Origin: Rheinheimera sp. D18
GTDB taxonomy: Bacteria; Pseudomonadota; Gammaproteobacteria; Enterobacterales; Alteromonadaceae
Length of the DNA stretch: 64,000 nucleotides
Assembly: GCF_004345025.1 (NCBI RefSeq)
Contig: NZ_CP037745.1
Span: forward strand, 1 to 64,000
Direction of reading: 5' to 3'
Shown: piece by piece, positions 50,857 through 60,791 of the stretch
Position numbering within the stretch: position 1 is the stretch's first letter
How the letters are laid out: every line of letters starts with the position of its first letter
Notes under the pieces: generated by a model
What the model was told of the DNA's origin: nothing
What the model saw: only the letters and a program-made list of their open reading frames with translations
Databases searched by the model: none
Made by a program: the position numbers and the translations under genes

Positions 50857-53027
50857 TAGTCCATCGCTTGCAAACGGGCATAAGCGGTCACTAGCCACTT
50901 ACTGCCTAAGCCATCAAAATTCACCTGAATACGTGATTGGCTGCCCGTGCCTTCATAATTGAGTACCGTGCCTTCGCCAAATTTATCGTGTAATACGCGC
51001 TGGCCAAGTTTAAAGCCGGTACTTTCAAAAGCAACATGTGATGCTGCGCTACCAAAGCGATTAAATTGAGTTGGCCGACTTACTTGAGTGGTTAAGCGAA
51101 TTTCGTCTAAATATTCGGCTGGGATCTCGCGAATAAAGCGCGAAGGCTTATGGTGCTGTTCTTGGCCGTATACTCGGCGGCTTTCAGCATGGGTTAAATA
51201 CAGCTTTTTCATGGCCCGGGTCATGCCAACATAACAGAGCCGTCGCTCTTCCTCTAAACGCGTAGGGTCATCACCACTTTGTTGGCTAGGAAACATGCCT
51301 TCTTCCATACCGCAAACAAACACTAACGGAAACTCTAAGCCTTTGGCGCTATGAAGCGTCATTAACTGCACTGCGTCCGAATGCTCTTCTGCTTGGTACT
51401 CACCAGCCTCAAGCGCGGCCTGCGACAAAAATGCTGCCAGGGGCGTCATATCTTCAGCGCGGCGTTCATCAAAGTTTTGGCAGGCGGTAACTAGCTCGTT
51501 TAAGTTTTCGATACGGGTTTCGGCTTTCTCGCCTTTTTCTGCCTGATACATAGCATACAAGCCAGATTGTTTAATGACATGCTCAGCCTGTTCATGTAGC
51601 GGTAATTCTAATGTATCGCTATGTAGCCGTTCAATCAGTTGCATAAAGTTATCAATGGCCGTAGCCGCACGACCCGTTAGCTGCTTTTGTGCAAGCATCT
51701 GTTGTAAGCTTTGCCACATGGTTTGCTGTTGAGCCCGCGCATATTCACGCACTTTGCTTAATGTGGTGTCGCCAATGCCGCGCACTGGTGTATTGATAAC
51801 CCGCTCTAAAGCCGCATCGTCTTGGCGGTTATTTAATAAACGCAGATAGGCTAAGGCGTCTTTAATTTCTTGGCGCTCATAAAAGCGTAAGCCGCCATAA
51901 ATACGATAGTTTAAGCCTTGTTGAATTAACGCTTCTTCTAATACCCGTGATTGGGCGTTATTGCGGTATAAGATTGCGGCTTCACTTAAGCGATCGCCTT
52001 GTTTATGCCAGTCATTAATCCGGCCGACGATAAAACGCGCTTCGTCTAGCTCGTTAAAGGCGGTATATAGCGAAATGGTTTCACCCGCAGCGCCATCAGT
52101 CCATAGGTCTTTACCTAAGCGCCCGCTGTTATTGGCGATCACCGCATTGGCCGCTTTTAAGATGGTAGCAGTAGAGCGATAGTTCTGCTCTAAGCGCACT
52201 GTTGCTACATCGGGGAAGTCTTTTAGGAAGGTTTGAATGTTCTCTACTCTAGCACCACGCCAGCCGTAGATAGACTGATCGTCATCACCGACAATCATTA
52301 CCTTAGCATGTGAACCAGCAAATAAGCGCAACCACTGATATTGAATAGCGTTGGTATCTTGAAACTCGTCAACTAAAATATGGCGGAACCGCTGTTGATA
52401 ATGGTTACGTACCTCGTCATTCTTCTTTAACAACTCAAAGCTGCGTAACAAAATTTCTGCGAAATCGACTAAACCCGCGCGGTCACACATATCTTGATAA
52501 GCGGTATAAATTTTAGTCATTTGCTGTAGGCTGAAATCACCGGCGGCATCAATCATTGCTGGGCGTTGGCCGTCATCTTTACGCGCATTTATAAACCATT
52601 GAATTTGTTTAGCAGGCCAATGTTTTTCATCTAAATTTAGCGCTTTAAGCACCCGGCGCACTAGCCGATACTGATCGTCCGAGTCGATAATTTGAAAGCC
52701 CTGCGGTAAGCCAGCTTCTTGATAATGCGCCCGCAGTAAACGATGCGACAACCCATGAAAGGTGCCCATCCATAGGTTATTTAAGCTAACACCAATGGTG
52801 CTTTCAATACGGCCACGCATTTCTTGCGACGCTTTATTGGTAAAGGTTACCGCTAATAAACTAAATGGCGCTACGCGCTCTACCTGCATTAACCAGGCTA
52901 AACGATGCACCAACACGCGGGTTTTACCACTGCCAGCACCAGCTAGCACCAGCATATGCTGCGGCGATGCCGCCACCGCATCGCGTTGTTTATCGTTTAA
53001 CCCATCTAGCAGGTAAGATACATCCAT
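50856..53027 (-). CDS. uvrD: DNA helicase II UvrD
   Basis: UvrD is the 3'-5' SF1 helicase of mismatch and nucleotide excision repair. The 723-residue product (E. coli 720) has Walker A AGAGSGKT, FTNKASQEM, VDEFQDTNAIQYQWL, GDDDQSIYGWRGA, EQNYRS, MTLHSAKGLEFP and VGMTRAMKKL, all SF1 motifs in order. ATG 53027 has GAGG 8 nt upstream; the open frame extends to 53078 without support. Upstream is yigB, as in E. coli. Confidence 0.97.
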   Translation of the reverse strand: MDVSYLLDGLNDKQRDAVAASPQHMLVLAGAGSGKTRVLVHRLAWLMQVERVAPFSLLAVTFTNKASQEMRGRIESTIGVSLNNLWMGTFHGLSHRLLRAHYQEAGLPQGFQIIDSDDQYRLVRRVLKALNLDEKHWPAKQIQWFINARKDDGQRPAMIDAAGDFSLQQMTKIYTAYQDMCDRAGLVDFAEILLRSFELLKKNDEVRNHYQQRFRHILVDEFQDTNAIQYQWLRLFAGSHAKVMIVGDDDQSIYGWRGARVENIQTFLKDFPDVATVRLEQNYRSTATILKAANAVIANNSGRLGKDLWTDGAAGETISLYTAFNELDEARFIVGRINDWHKQGDRLSEAAILYRNNAQSRVLEEALIQQGLNYRIYGGLRFYERQEIKDALAYLRLLNNRQDDAALERVINTPVRGIGDTTLSKVREYARAQQQTMWQSLQQMLAQKQLTGRAATAIDNFMQLIERLHSDTLELPLHEQAEHVIKQSGLYAMYQAEKGEKAETRIENLNELVTACQNFDERRAEDMTPLAAFLSQAALEAGEYQAEEHSDAVQLMTLHSAKGLEFPLVFVCGMEEGMFPSQQSGDDPTRLEEERRLCYVGMTRAMKKLYLTHAESRRVYGQEQHHKPSRFIREIPAEYLDEIRLTTQVSRPTQFNRFGSAASHVAFESTGFKLGQRVLHDKFGEGTVLNYEGTGSQSRIQVNFDGLGSKWLVTAYARLQAMD

Positions 53028-53143
53028 TAGTTTGCCTCGCTTTACATAATGACCGCCATTATAACAGGCAAAAGCCAAGCGCCAAGCTAACTCGGGTGTT
53101 TAGTGGATAAATAACCAGTGCTATTGCGATAGCTGTTGTAATA

Positions 53144-53845
53144 CTACTTAATTAACTGCTGCAGGCTTTGCACATTAGCCATCCTAATATGCGGTAATAC
53201 CGTTACACGGCTGTTGTGGTGATCTAACCAAGCCGCTTGGCAGCCGGCGCTTAAGGCCCCCATAACATCAGCGCGGTGGCTGTCACCTATATGTAGTATT
53301 TGTCCTGGTGCTATATTTAATCGTTGCGCCGCTTTTAAATACATATCAGGGTAGGGCTTCATTCTGCCAGCTGGCCCAGCTTGTAAACTAAACTCAAACC
53401 AATGGCTGATGCCCATCTTATCAATACAGGCGTTACCGTTAGTTAGGGCAATCAGCTGGTATTGTTTAGCTAGCTGTTGCAGTAACTGTTTTATTTCTAG
53501 TTGCACAGTAATACGGGTTCTAGCCTGCATAAAAGCATCATAAGCCAATTGCGCTATTTCGCCGGCTTCACACAGGCTTAAACCTAGGCTTTGTAAACCC
53601 GCATCAATAGCTAATAAGCGCCAGCGGCCTAAATCGTGCCGGATATCGGGCGTTACTTTTGCCAGTTTTAAACGCTGCTGCCACCAAAAATCGCTGTCGG
53701 TTGTTGCCGTAACCGGTGCGTGTTTGGCCAATGCGTTTAACATGGCCTGCTCAGCGGCGGCAATCACCGGTTTGTTATCGTATAAGGTATCGTCTAAATC
53801 AAATGACAATACGCTAATTGGGCTCAGTGCTTTAAATAACTGCAT
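53144..53845 (-). CDS. yigB: HAD-family hydrolase (YigB, FMN phosphatase type)
   Basis: The 233-residue product has the HAD motifs: SFDLDDTLYDN (nucleophile and acid Asp), LTNGNA, the lysine in GRMKPYPDMY, and HIGDSHRADVMGA. E. coli YigB dephosphorylates FMN and other small phosphates. The ATG at 53845 matches the E. coli start. An open frame runs upstream to 53896 because it passes through the decayed xerC tail, whose stop is 11 bp before this ATG. Confidence 0.93.
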   Translation of the reverse strand: MQLFKALSPISVLSFDLDDTLYDNKPVIAAAEQAMLNALAKHAPVTATTDSDFWWQQRLKLAKVTPDIRHDLGRWRLLAIDAGLQSLGLSLCEAGEIAQLAYDAFMQARTRITVQLEIKQLLQQLAKQYQLIALTNGNACIDKMGISHWFEFSLQAGPAGRMKPYPDMYLKAAQRLNIAPGQILHIGDSHRADVMGALSAGCQAAWLDHHNSRVTVLPHIRMANVQSLQQLIK

Positions 53846-53855
53846 TAATACGGCC

Positions 53856-53945
53856 TTACTTTTTGCGTGCTCTGGGATGAGCGTTATCATACACATTTTG
53901 CCAAATGGTGTGATCTAGATGAGTATAAACTTAGATGCCACTTAA
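53856..53945 (-). pseudogene. xerC: Decayed 3' end of xerC upstream of yigB
   Basis: Read on the minus strand the fragment encodes VYTHLD, then VYDNAHPRARKK and a stop, matching the XerC C-terminus (VYDNAHPRAKKK). It aligns with 54919-55008 of the intact gene. A CAA codon has become TAA, and HLAK is kept only in a shifted frame (CAT TTG GCA AAA) by a minus-one then plus-one change, so it is a true remnant. It marks the native xerC-yigB junction before insertion of the 1-kb block. Confidence 0.88.
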
Positions 53946-54918
53946 AATGACATTAATAAGCTCAATCAACCTAAGTCATTGAATATTCAAAATAGCATTT
54001 ACTAAGTAAATATCTGATATTTAAATGATAAGTTTATAGTGAGTATTGCCAAAATATTTCTTTTAAGTTGTAATGCATCAACATATTTATTGTTGTTTTA
54101 TAGACGAATACGCATGAAATCAATTATTGTCGGGGTTTTGGTCGCAATTGCGCTAGCAATTATTTGGATAAATAGTGGTAATGAGGGAGATAAACCTGAA
54201 GAGGCTGGCTTACTGTCAAATAACGCTTTTGCTGAAGCTGAGTCAAATGCACGTAACGCAGCGGGTAAAAGCCAGCCTCTATCTCTAGAGAAGGTTGATA
54301 GGATTGAAGAAACGGCAAACACAGCTATCGGCGAGCAGACTTATAATGCTAACGCCGTGCAGAATGTATCTGTCACAAAACCAAGTAACTTTTTGTCGGA
54401 AGAAGATTTAAACAACAGCTTTCTTACCAAAAATGGCGCAGTAATACAGACTGCAATTGTTGACGCAATGAAAAGTGCAGATTTTAATCAGTTTTTATCT
54501 GGCATTACAGATATGGAACGTAGTAGCAGAGCATTATCTCGTGAAAATAAACTACAGCTTTTTTTGCAAGAATCTAAATTACCAATATATCAGGAATCCT
54601 ACGCCTGTTCTGGGCGTATTTGTGGTGTTATGTTAATGGTCGGCGATGATACAAGCGACGTTGAGCTTAAACAGTTACATTTATTTGAAACCAATTATAG
54701 TTTTTATAATATCACTAGAGACGAGAGCGGAAACAAAGTACTTAAAGCCGTATTTATCGAAACTGAAGATCCGAGTAATTTGACGCTGTCACAATAAGGC
54801 ATAAATACCTTGGATCGCTGAATGAAAATGGTATCAGTATAGTGGTGTTACCCGGCTAATTTTCCGACCATAACTGTTTTGGCTTGGTTCTAATAATATA
54901 ACGCGGATGAACTTTATT
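53946..54918. mobile_element. 1-kb insertion between xerC and yigB
   Basis: In related gammaproteobacteria xerC and yigB are adjacent. Here they are separated by about 1 kb holding one plus-strand gene, with a decayed xerC tail on the far side. No transposase, terminal inverted repeat or integrase is visible. 53946-54113 is AT-rich and probably holds the promoter of that gene; 54798-54918 shows nothing recognisable. Confidence 0.7.
54114..54797 (+). CDS. Membrane-anchored protein of unknown function
   Basis: I do not recognise this 227-residue protein. It has one N-terminal TM segment (SIIVGVLVAIALAIIWI) with a polar linker to about residue 85 and a C-terminal domain ending with two cysteines in YACSGRICGVML, which would be periplasmic. 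The ATG at 54114 is chosen because the hydrophobic segment follows directly; an upstream GTG at 54039 is open but unsupported. The base composition is more AT-rich than the flanking xerC and yigB, and the orientation opposes them, as expected for acquired DNA. Confidence 0.68.
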   Translation: MKSIIVGVLVAIALAIIWINSGNEGDKPEEAGLLSNNAFAEAESNARNAAGKSQPLSLEKVDRIEETANTAIGEQTYNANAVQNVSVTKPSNFLSEEDLNNSFLTKNGAVIQTAIVDAMKSADFNQFLSGITDMERSSRALSRENKLQLFLQESKLPIYQESYACSGRICGVMLMVGDDTSDVELKQLHLFETNYSFYNITRDESGNKVLKAVFIETEDPSNLTLSQ

Positions 54919-55851
54919 TTACTTCTTCTTTGCTCTGGGGTGGGCGTTATCGTACACCTTGGCTAAGTGCGCGAAATCAAGGTGGGTATACACTTGGGTG
55001 GTGCTTAAGTTTGCATGGCCAAGTAGCTCTTGCACTGCGCGTAAATCTTGGCTGGACTCCAGCATATGACTGGCAAATGAATGGCGTAACATATGCGGAT
55101 GCACATGCTGGTTAAGCCCTTGCTGCTTAGCCCAAAATTGAACGCGCTCACGCACATGTCGGGTACTAATACGTTTATGTTGTTTACTTAGAAATAGCGC
55201 CTGCTGATCTGGCTCTGGTAGGTTAGAGCAAAACACTGGGCGCTGTACTAACCAGTCTTTTACTGCGGCTAGGGCTATTTTACCTACCGGCACAATACGC
55301 TGTTTACTGCCTTTACCGGTTACGCGCAGCAATTGTTGTTGCCAGTCAATGTCGTTAATATTGGCATTTACTAGCTCTTCTAAACGCAGCCCTGATGAAT
55401 AAAATAGTTCGAGCATGGCTTTGTCGCGGCAAGCTAAAATATCGTCGCTGCTGTCAAAGCTAAGTAAATGGTTAAGTTGATCAATACCAAGGTTTTTTGG
55501 CAGTATACGCGCGGCTTTGGGTACTGATAAATACTGAGCCGGGTTATCACTGCGCTTACTCTGCGCTTGCAGAAAACGGAAAAAACTACGCAATGCTGCA
55601 ACCTTTAACGCAATAGTTCGAGGTTTAGCTCCAGTGCGTCGCAAGCTAATAATATGTTGTTTTAACTGGCTGTCGGTTAGGTTTAACCAGTGGCTATCGG
55701 TTTCGGTAATGCTTAAAGCTAATTGCATTAGTTGCCGCTGATAACTGTCGAGCGTTTTGCTGCTATAGCCACGTTCATATTGCAAATAGCGAATAAAAGC
55801 TAGCAGTGGCTGCTGCCACTGCGGGGATAGTTCTACGTTAGGCTTTGTCAT
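54919..55851 (-). CDS. xerC: Tyrosine recombinase XerC
   Basis: XerC and XerD resolve chromosome dimers at dif. The 310-residue product (E. coli 298) has a core-binding N-terminus and the catalytic set: Arg in SSGLRLEEL, Lys region GKGSKQRIVPV, HMLRHSFASHM (His-x-x-Arg), LLGHANLSTTQ with a His, and Tyr in VYTHLDF. It overlaps DUF484 by 14 nt. The last 90 bp exist as a degraded copy at 53856, so the present 3' end may have come with the insertion. Confidence 0.95.
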   Translation of the reverse strand: MTKPNVELSPQWQQPLLAFIRYLQYERGYSSKTLDSYQRQLMQLALSITETDSHWLNLTDSQLKQHIISLRRTGAKPRTIALKVAALRSFFRFLQAQSKRSDNPAQYLSVPKAARILPKNLGIDQLNHLLSFDSSDDILACRDKAMLELFYSSGLRLEELVNANINDIDWQQQLLRVTGKGSKQRIVPVGKIALAAVKDWLVQRPVFCSNLPEPDQQALFLSKQHKRISTRHVRERVQFWAKQQGLNQHVHPHMLRHSFASHMLESSQDLRAVQELLGHANLSTTQVYTHLDFAHLAKVYDNAHPRAKKK

Positions 55852-56494
55852 AACCGGGTAGCAGCTGCGCTAAAATGCTAGCTAAATGGCTAATAAACAG
55901 CTTGTCCATTGATGGCTGGAAATGGTCATCTTGCTCACTACCAAAGGCCAACAGTGCCAACGGTTGCTCTGCATTGCTGATTAAAATAAGCGCTACCGAG
56001 TGAATGTTTGCTGGAAACAAACCCTGTTGCTCTTCTTTATTTAAGCGGCCAAGATATACACCTTGCTGGTTTAGGCGACGTGATAATAGTAGCTTAAACT
56101 CATCCGCACTTTGCTCGTCAGTAAAGCGTAGTAAACGGCACTCCTGCACCTGCGGCATCGCGGTGGTAAATTGTTGCAAGCTCGCCTGAATATCCTTTAC
56201 ATTTTTTGCTTGGTAAAGCTGAGCCTGTAATTGATTAAAGGCCAAGAAAACATGTTCGTTTTGTCTGGCAATAGACATTAGACGCGTAATGTCATCTTCT
56301 AATGCTTGGATTTTTTCACGCTGCAATTCTAGCTGGCGTTCTATTAGCGACACACTGCCACGCTGCTGATGTGGTAAACGTAAACTATTTAGTAGCTGCG
56401 GGTATTGCTGAAAAAACTCGGGGTGATCTTGCAAATATTCGCCTATTACGTGTGCGGCAAGTAAATCTTTTTCTTGGATCAGGCTATCTGTCAT
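55838..56494 (-). CDS. DUF484 family protein
   Basis: A 218-residue cytoplasmic protein in the conserved dapF-DUF484-xerC order. The N-terminus ([20 protein letters not shown]) and a GAF-like C-terminal half ([19 protein letters not shown]) are typical of the family, whose function is unknown. It starts in the dapF stop (ATGA). Confidence 0.9.
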   Translation of the reverse strand: MTDSLIQEKDLLAAHVIGEYLQDHPEFFQQYPQLLNSLRLPHQQRGSVSLIERQLELQREKIQALEDDITRLMSIARQNEHVFLAFNQLQAQLYQAKNVKDIQASLQQFTTAMPQVQECRLLRFTDEQSADEFKLLLSRRLNQQGVYLGRLNKEEQQGLFPANIHSVALILISNAEQPLALLAFGSEQDDHFQPSMDKLFISHLASILAQLLPGYDKA

Positions 56495-57321
56495 AACATT
56501 ATTTGTCCGTCGTAAACATGTTCTGCTGGGCCAGTCATTTTTAGTGGTTGGCCCGGGCCATTCCAGCGAATATGCAGGCTACCACCGGGTAAATCTACGC
56601 GTACTTGCTGTTGTAGCTTTTTCATTAATTGACCTATTACCACAGCGGCACAGGCGCCGTTACCGGAAACCTGAGTTTCCCCTAATGTGCGCTCCCATAC
56701 TCGTAGTTTAATATGGCCAGGGTTTATTACCTGCATAAAGCCAATGCTGGCGCGGTCGGGAAAACGCTCGTGTAATTCAAATAGCGGGCCTTGTACTAGT
56801 ACTTGCGCAGTAACGAGATCGTCAACTTCAACCACCGCGTGCGGTGAACCCAGTGACACTACGCCGCAAAGTATCGTGTGCTCTTCAGCCCGCAAAATAT
56901 AGGTAACTTCTTGCTTTTGCGCTTTAAACGGCACTTTGGCTGGGTCTAGCTGCGGCATACCCATATTAACCGTAACCTGACCGTCGGCTTCGACATATAG
57001 AATAACTTTACCTGATTTGGTGCTCGCACTAATTTTGTACTTGTTGGTTAAACCGCGCGCCCGCGCAAACTTGGCAAAACAACGAACACCATTGGAGCAT
57101 TGCTCTATTTCTGAGCCATCGGCATTAAATATACGGTAATGAAAATCCAATTCGGGATCATACGGTGGTTCAACCATCAGTAACTGATCGAAACCAATAC
57201 CGGTATTACGATTCGCCAGTGCTTTAATTTGCTCTTTGGTTAAAAACACATTCTGGCTTACCGCATCGACTAGCATAAAGTCGTTGCCAAGGCAGTGCAT
57301 TTTAGTGAAATGTAGCAACAT
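56491..57321 (-). CDS. dapF: Diaminopimelate epimerase
   Basis: DapF converts LL-DAP to meso-DAP for lysine and peptidoglycan. The 276-residue product (E. coli 274) has [16 protein letters not shown], the catalytic Cys in [13 protein letters not shown] and [11 protein letters not shown]. It lies 12 nt after lysA, so the last two steps of lysine synthesis are encoded together. Confidence 0.97.
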   Translation of the reverse strand: MLLHFTKMHCLGNDFMLVDAVSQNVFLTKEQIKALANRNTGIGFDQLLMVEPPYDPELDFHYRIFNADGSEIEQCSNGVRCFAKFARARGLTNKYKISASTKSGKVILYVEADGQVTVNMGMPQLDPAKVPFKAQKQEVTYILRAEEHTILCGVVSLGSPHAVVEVDDLVTAQVLVQGPLFELHERFPDRASIGFMQVINPGHIKLRVWERTLGETQVSGNGACAAVVIGQLMKKLQQQVRVDLPGGSLHIRWNGPGQPLKMTGPAEHVYDGQIML

Positions 57322-57333
57322 CGGCGCCCTTAA

Positions 57334-58590
57334 TTAGTCGGTAACGACGTGTTCGCCACGCCATAAATCCTGCCATTGTTCACGGGCGCGGATTAAATGC
57401 ACTTTGTCGCCATCAACTAGCAGTTCGGCGGCGCGTGGGCGGCTATTATAGTTAGAACTCATGGTAAAGCCGTAAGCTCCGGCAGAGCGCACAGCGAGCA
57501 AATCGCCAGCGGCAATTGCTAGCTCGCGGTCTTTGCCAAGAAAATCGCCGGTTTCACATACTGGGCCAACAATGTCATACATCGCGCTTGGTGCGTGGGT
57601 ATGCATATTTACCGGTATGATGGCTTGCCACGCGCTATACAGTGCTGGACGAATTAAATCGTTCATGCCGGCATCGACAATCGCAAAGTTTTTTTCTTGC
57701 CCGGGCTTTAAAAACTCAACCTTAGTCAGTAATACCCCGGCGTTAGCCATAATGGCTCGACCCGGTTCCATAATTAGTTCTAACTGTGGGTAGCTTTTTA
57801 AGCGCTCGACCACTTTACCAATATAATCGGCGGGTGACGGTGGGGTTTCATTATCGTAAGTAACGCCTAAACCGCCGCCAATATCAATATGCTGCAGCAT
57901 AATGCCATCGCTGGCCAATTGGTCTATTAGTGTCAGTAGTTTTTCTAACGCTTCTAAAAATGGTTGTACTTCAGTAAGTTGTGAGCCAATGTGGCAATCA
58001 ACACCCACCACTTTTAAATGGCTATAACTGGCGGCTTTGCGGTAAACGTCACGCGCCAATAGAATATCGATACCAAATTTATTCGCTTTTAAGCCGGTTG
58101 AAATGTAGGGATGTGTTTTTGCATCTATATCCGGGTTTACCCGAATAGAAATGGCCGCAGGTTTATTTAAGCTGCTAGCAACGTGCTGTAAGCGTTCCAG
58201 CTCAGCGATAGATTCGACGTTAAAGCATTTAATGCCCAAGCCTAACGCTAGGCGTATTTCGTCTTCCGTTTTTGCTACGCCAGAAAACACCACTTTTTTG
58301 GCATCACCACCGGCAGCAATAACGCGGCGTAACTCGCCGCCCGATACTATGTCAAAACCGCTACCAAGTTTAGCGAGTAGGTTTAAAATAGCTAAGTTGC
58401 TATTGGCTTTTACTGCATAGCACACCAAGCTTTGTGGATGCGCCGCTGCGGCATTAGCAAACGCGTGGTAATGTCGTTCAATAGTCGCGCGTGAATATAC
58501 ATAGCAAGGTGTACCAAAGTTATTGGCAATATCAGCTAGCGCACATTGCTCGGCAAAAAGTTGCTTATCTTGGTAATTAAAATGGTCCAT
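57334..58590 (-). CDS. lysA: Diaminopimelate decarboxylase
   Basis: LysA decarboxylates meso-DAP to lysine with PLP. The 418-residue product has the PLP lysine in CYAVKANSNLAIL, HIGSQL, GGGLGVTYDNE and the active-site GPVCETGDFLGKDR. ATG 58590 (MDHFNYQDKQL) fits the family; ATG 58599 would overlap the lptM stop by a few bases and is also possible. The open frame to 58695 runs through lptM. Confidence 0.95.
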   Translation of the reverse strand: MDHFNYQDKQLFAEQCALADIANNFGTPCYVYSRATIERHYHAFANAAAAHPQSLVCYAVKANSNLAILNLLAKLGSGFDIVSGGELRRVIAAGGDAKKVVFSGVAKTEDEIRLALGLGIKCFNVESIAELERLQHVASSLNKPAAISIRVNPDIDAKTHPYISTGLKANKFGIDILLARDVYRKAASYSHLKVVGVDCHIGSQLTEVQPFLEALEKLLTLIDQLASDGIMLQHIDIGGGLGVTYDNETPPSPADYIGKVVERLKSYPQLELIMEPGRAIMANAGVLLTKVEFLKPGQEKNFAIVDAGMNDLIRPALYSAWQAIIPVNMHTHAPSAMYDIVGPVCETGDFLGKDRELAIAAGDLLAVRSAGAYGFTMSSNYNSRPRAAELLVDGDKVHLIRAREQWQDLWRGEHVVTD

Positions 58591-58591
58591 G

Positions 58592-58765
58592 TTAGTCATC
58601 CAATGATTGAATAGGATCGGCGTTGTTTTGCTGTGGTTCTGCCACTTCTGGTGCCGGTTGTGGTAAGGTAAGCGGGCCTTTTTGACCACACGCATTCAGT
58701 AAGCTGCATAACATAATGACAGCGGCGACAGTTAATAGCGGACCTTTGGTTTTAAAAGCGTGCAT
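58592..58765 (-). CDS. lptM: Small lipoprotein LptM (YifL)
   Basis: A 57-residue lipoprotein immediately upstream of lysA. The signal peptide ends in the lipobox LNAC, giving a lipidated Cys followed by GQKGPLTLPQ, the family signature. LptM helps LptD mature in outer-membrane LPS assembly. It overlaps the possible lysA start at 58599. Confidence 0.93.
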   Translation of the reverse strand: MHAFKTKGPLLTVAAVIMLCSLLNACGQKGPLTLPQPAPEVAEPQQNNADPIQSLDD

Positions 58766-58836
58766 GATGTTATTTTTTTATGGCGATTGCGTTCTATAAT
58801 CGCATCCTTAGCGATAAAAGCAAACAGGTGAAGTGG

Positions 58837-59154
58837 ATGAATGACCTAGAATATGATGATTTGACCGATAGTGTGTTACTGGCGGTGGAACAGGCAGTCG
58901 AAAATGCCGATGCCGATTTAGATTATGAGTCCCATGGCGGCTTATTGAGCATCAGTTTTGCTGATGGCAGTAAAATTATTATTAACAAGCAATCACCGCT
59001 GCATCAGTTGTGGGTAGCTACCAAATTTAACGGCCACCATTTTGAATGGAAAAATGGTCAGTGGATAGATAACCGCAGCGGTTCAGAGTTTTGGCAGTTA
59101 CTTAACGATGCGGCCACTAAACAGGCTGGCGTACCGCTAAATTTAGCGCCTTAA
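58837..59154 (+). CDS. cyaY: Iron-sulfur cluster assembly regulator CyaY (frataxin)
   Basis: CyaY binds iron and IscS to regulate Fe-S assembly. The 105-residue product (E. coli 106) has the acidic N-terminal helix and GSKIIINKQSPLHQLWVAT. ATG 58837 (MNDLEYDD) matches the family; the open frame runs upstream to 58780. It is divergent from lptM-lysA. Confidence 0.96.
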   Translation: MNDLEYDDLTDSVLLAVEQAVENADADLDYESHGGLLSISFADGSKIIINKQSPLHQLWVATKFNGHHFEWKNGQWIDNRSGSEFWQLLNDAATKQAGVPLNLAP

Positions 59155-59179
59155 GCGCAGTAGTTTTTGGAATAGTGTA

Positions 59180-59848
59180 ATGGCTTTGCTTCCTTTTGTT
59201 GATGTTAAAGCACAGGGTGATACCCGTGCTGTTGTAGTGTGGCTGCATGGCTTGGGTGATTCGGGCCATGGTTTTTCGCCAATAGTGCCTGAGCTGCGCT
59301 TGCCCGCTGATGCCGGTATTCGATTTTTATTTCCGCATGCGCCAGAGCGTCCCGTTACCGTTAATGGCGGTATGCGTATGCGTGCTTGGTACGACATTAA
59401 AACCATGGACTTAACCAATCGCGCTGACGAAGATGGCGTACGCGAGTCGGCCGCAGCAGTGCAGCAGCTGCTAGATAAGCTTATTAGCGACGGCATTAGC
59501 AGTGAGCGTATTATATTAGCCGGCTTTAGCCAAGGTGGCGTTATAGCGCTGCATTTACTGCCGCGGCTAACCTACAAGTTAGCCGGAGTAATGGCGCTGT
59601 CCACGTATATGTGCGCACCAGATAAATTAAAAGACGAAGCTAATAGCGTGAATAAAGCTACACCGGTACTGGTAGCGCATGGCAGCCAAGACCCTGTGGT
59701 ACCGATTTTTGCCGGTCAGCAGGTATATCATACGCTGAAAAATGCTGGGTTTAACGTGAACTGGCATGAATACAAAATGCCGCACAGTGTATGCGCGCAA
59801 GAAGTGGCAGATATCAGCAGCTTTATTCAGCGACAGTTATTGGCATAA
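59180..59848 (+). CDS. Phospholipase/carboxylesterase-type alpha/beta hydrolase
   Basis: The 222-residue protein has the nucleophile elbow GFSQGG, an Asp in HGSQDPVVP and a terminal His in YKMPHSVC, the full catalytic triad of the acyl-protein thioesterase/carboxylesterase family. [10 protein letters not shown] forms the oxyanion hole. No signal peptide, so cytoplasmic. Natural substrate unknown. It precedes hemC by 13 nt. Confidence 0.93.
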   Translation: MALLPFVDVKAQGDTRAVVVWLHGLGDSGHGFSPIVPELRLPADAGIRFLFPHAPERPVTVNGGMRMRAWYDIKTMDLTNRADEDGVRESAAAVQQLLDKLISDGISSERIILAGFSQGGVIALHLLPRLTYKLAGVMALSTYMCAPDKLKDEANSVNKATPVLVAHGSQDPVVPIFAGQQVYHTLKNAGFNVNWHEYKMPHSVCAQEVADISSFIQRQLLA

Positions 59849-59861
59849 GCAGAGAGTTAAT

Positions 59862-60791
59862 ATGAACAAAATTCGTATCGCAACCCGTAAAAGTGCACTG
59901 GCAATGTGGCAAGCCGAGTATGTAAAGGCGGAACTGTTGCGTCATCATCCGCAATTAACGGTAGAGCTGGTGCCAATGTCGACGCAGGGCGATAAAATTT
60001 TAGATACCCCCTTGGCAAAAATTGGTGGTAAAGGTTTATTCGTTAAAGAGTTAGAACAGGCGATGCTAGATGGTTTGGCCGATATTGCCGTGCATAGTAT
60101 GAAAGATGTGCCGGTAGAGTTTCCCGACGGCTTAATGCTGCATACCATTTGCCCACGTGAAAACCCACAAGATGCCTTTGTGTCAAACCAATTTACCTGT
60201 TTAGATGAATTGCCGCATGGCGCCGTAGTGGGTACGTCTAGTTTGCGCCGCCAATGCCAGCTAAAAGCGCTGCGCCCCGACTTAACCGTACGCGACCTGC
60301 GTGGCAACGTAAATACGCGTTTAGCCAAACTCGATAATGGTGAATATGCAGCAATTATTTTGGCTGCCGCTGGGTTGATTCGCTTAGGTTTTCAGCAGCG
60401 TATTGCCAGTTTGTTATCTGTAGAAACCAGCTTGCCGGCCAATGGTCAGGGTGCTGTAGGCATAGAGTGCCGTAGTGATGACTTTGCAGTACAGCAACTA
60501 CTTAAGCCACTAGAGCATAGCGAAACACGCAGTTGCGTACTGGCCGAACGGGCAATGAACCGCAAACTACAAGGTGGTTGTCAGGTGCCTATTGGTGCTT
60601 ATGCCGAAATTGAAGGTGATACGCTATGGCTACGCGGTTTGGTCGGCTCTCTAGACGGTAGCGAAATTATTCGCCACCAGCTAAAAGGCCCAGTAGCCGA
60701 GGCTGAACAGCTGGGTACGGAACTGGCTGAATATTTATTACAGCAAGGTGCTGATCGTATATTGCAGGCGGTTTATCAGGCTGGGTTATGA
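59862..60791 (+). CDS. hemC: Hydroxymethylbilane synthase
   Basis: HemC polymerises four porphobilinogens to hydroxymethylbilane. The 309-residue product (E. coli 313) has [16 protein letters not shown], the cofactor-binding Cys in [12 protein letters not shown], and [25 protein letters not shown] 59862 is preferred; an upstream frame to 59766 is not supported. It starts a hemC-hemD-hemX-hemY operon with ATGA overlaps. Confidence 0.97.
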   Translation: MNKIRIATRKSALAMWQAEYVKAELLRHHPQLTVELVPMSTQGDKILDTPLAKIGGKGLFVKELEQAMLDGLADIAVHSMKDVPVEFPDGLMLHTICPRENPQDAFVSNQFTCLDELPHGAVVGTSSLRRQCQLKALRPDLTVRDLRGNVNTRLAKLDNGEYAAIILAAAGLIRLGFQQRIASLLSVETSLPANGQGAVGIECRSDDFAVQQLLKPLEHSETRSCVLAERAMNRKLQGGCQVPIGAYAEIEGDTLWLRGLVGSLDGSEIIRHQLKGPVAEAEQLGTELAEYLLQQGADRILQAVYQAGL

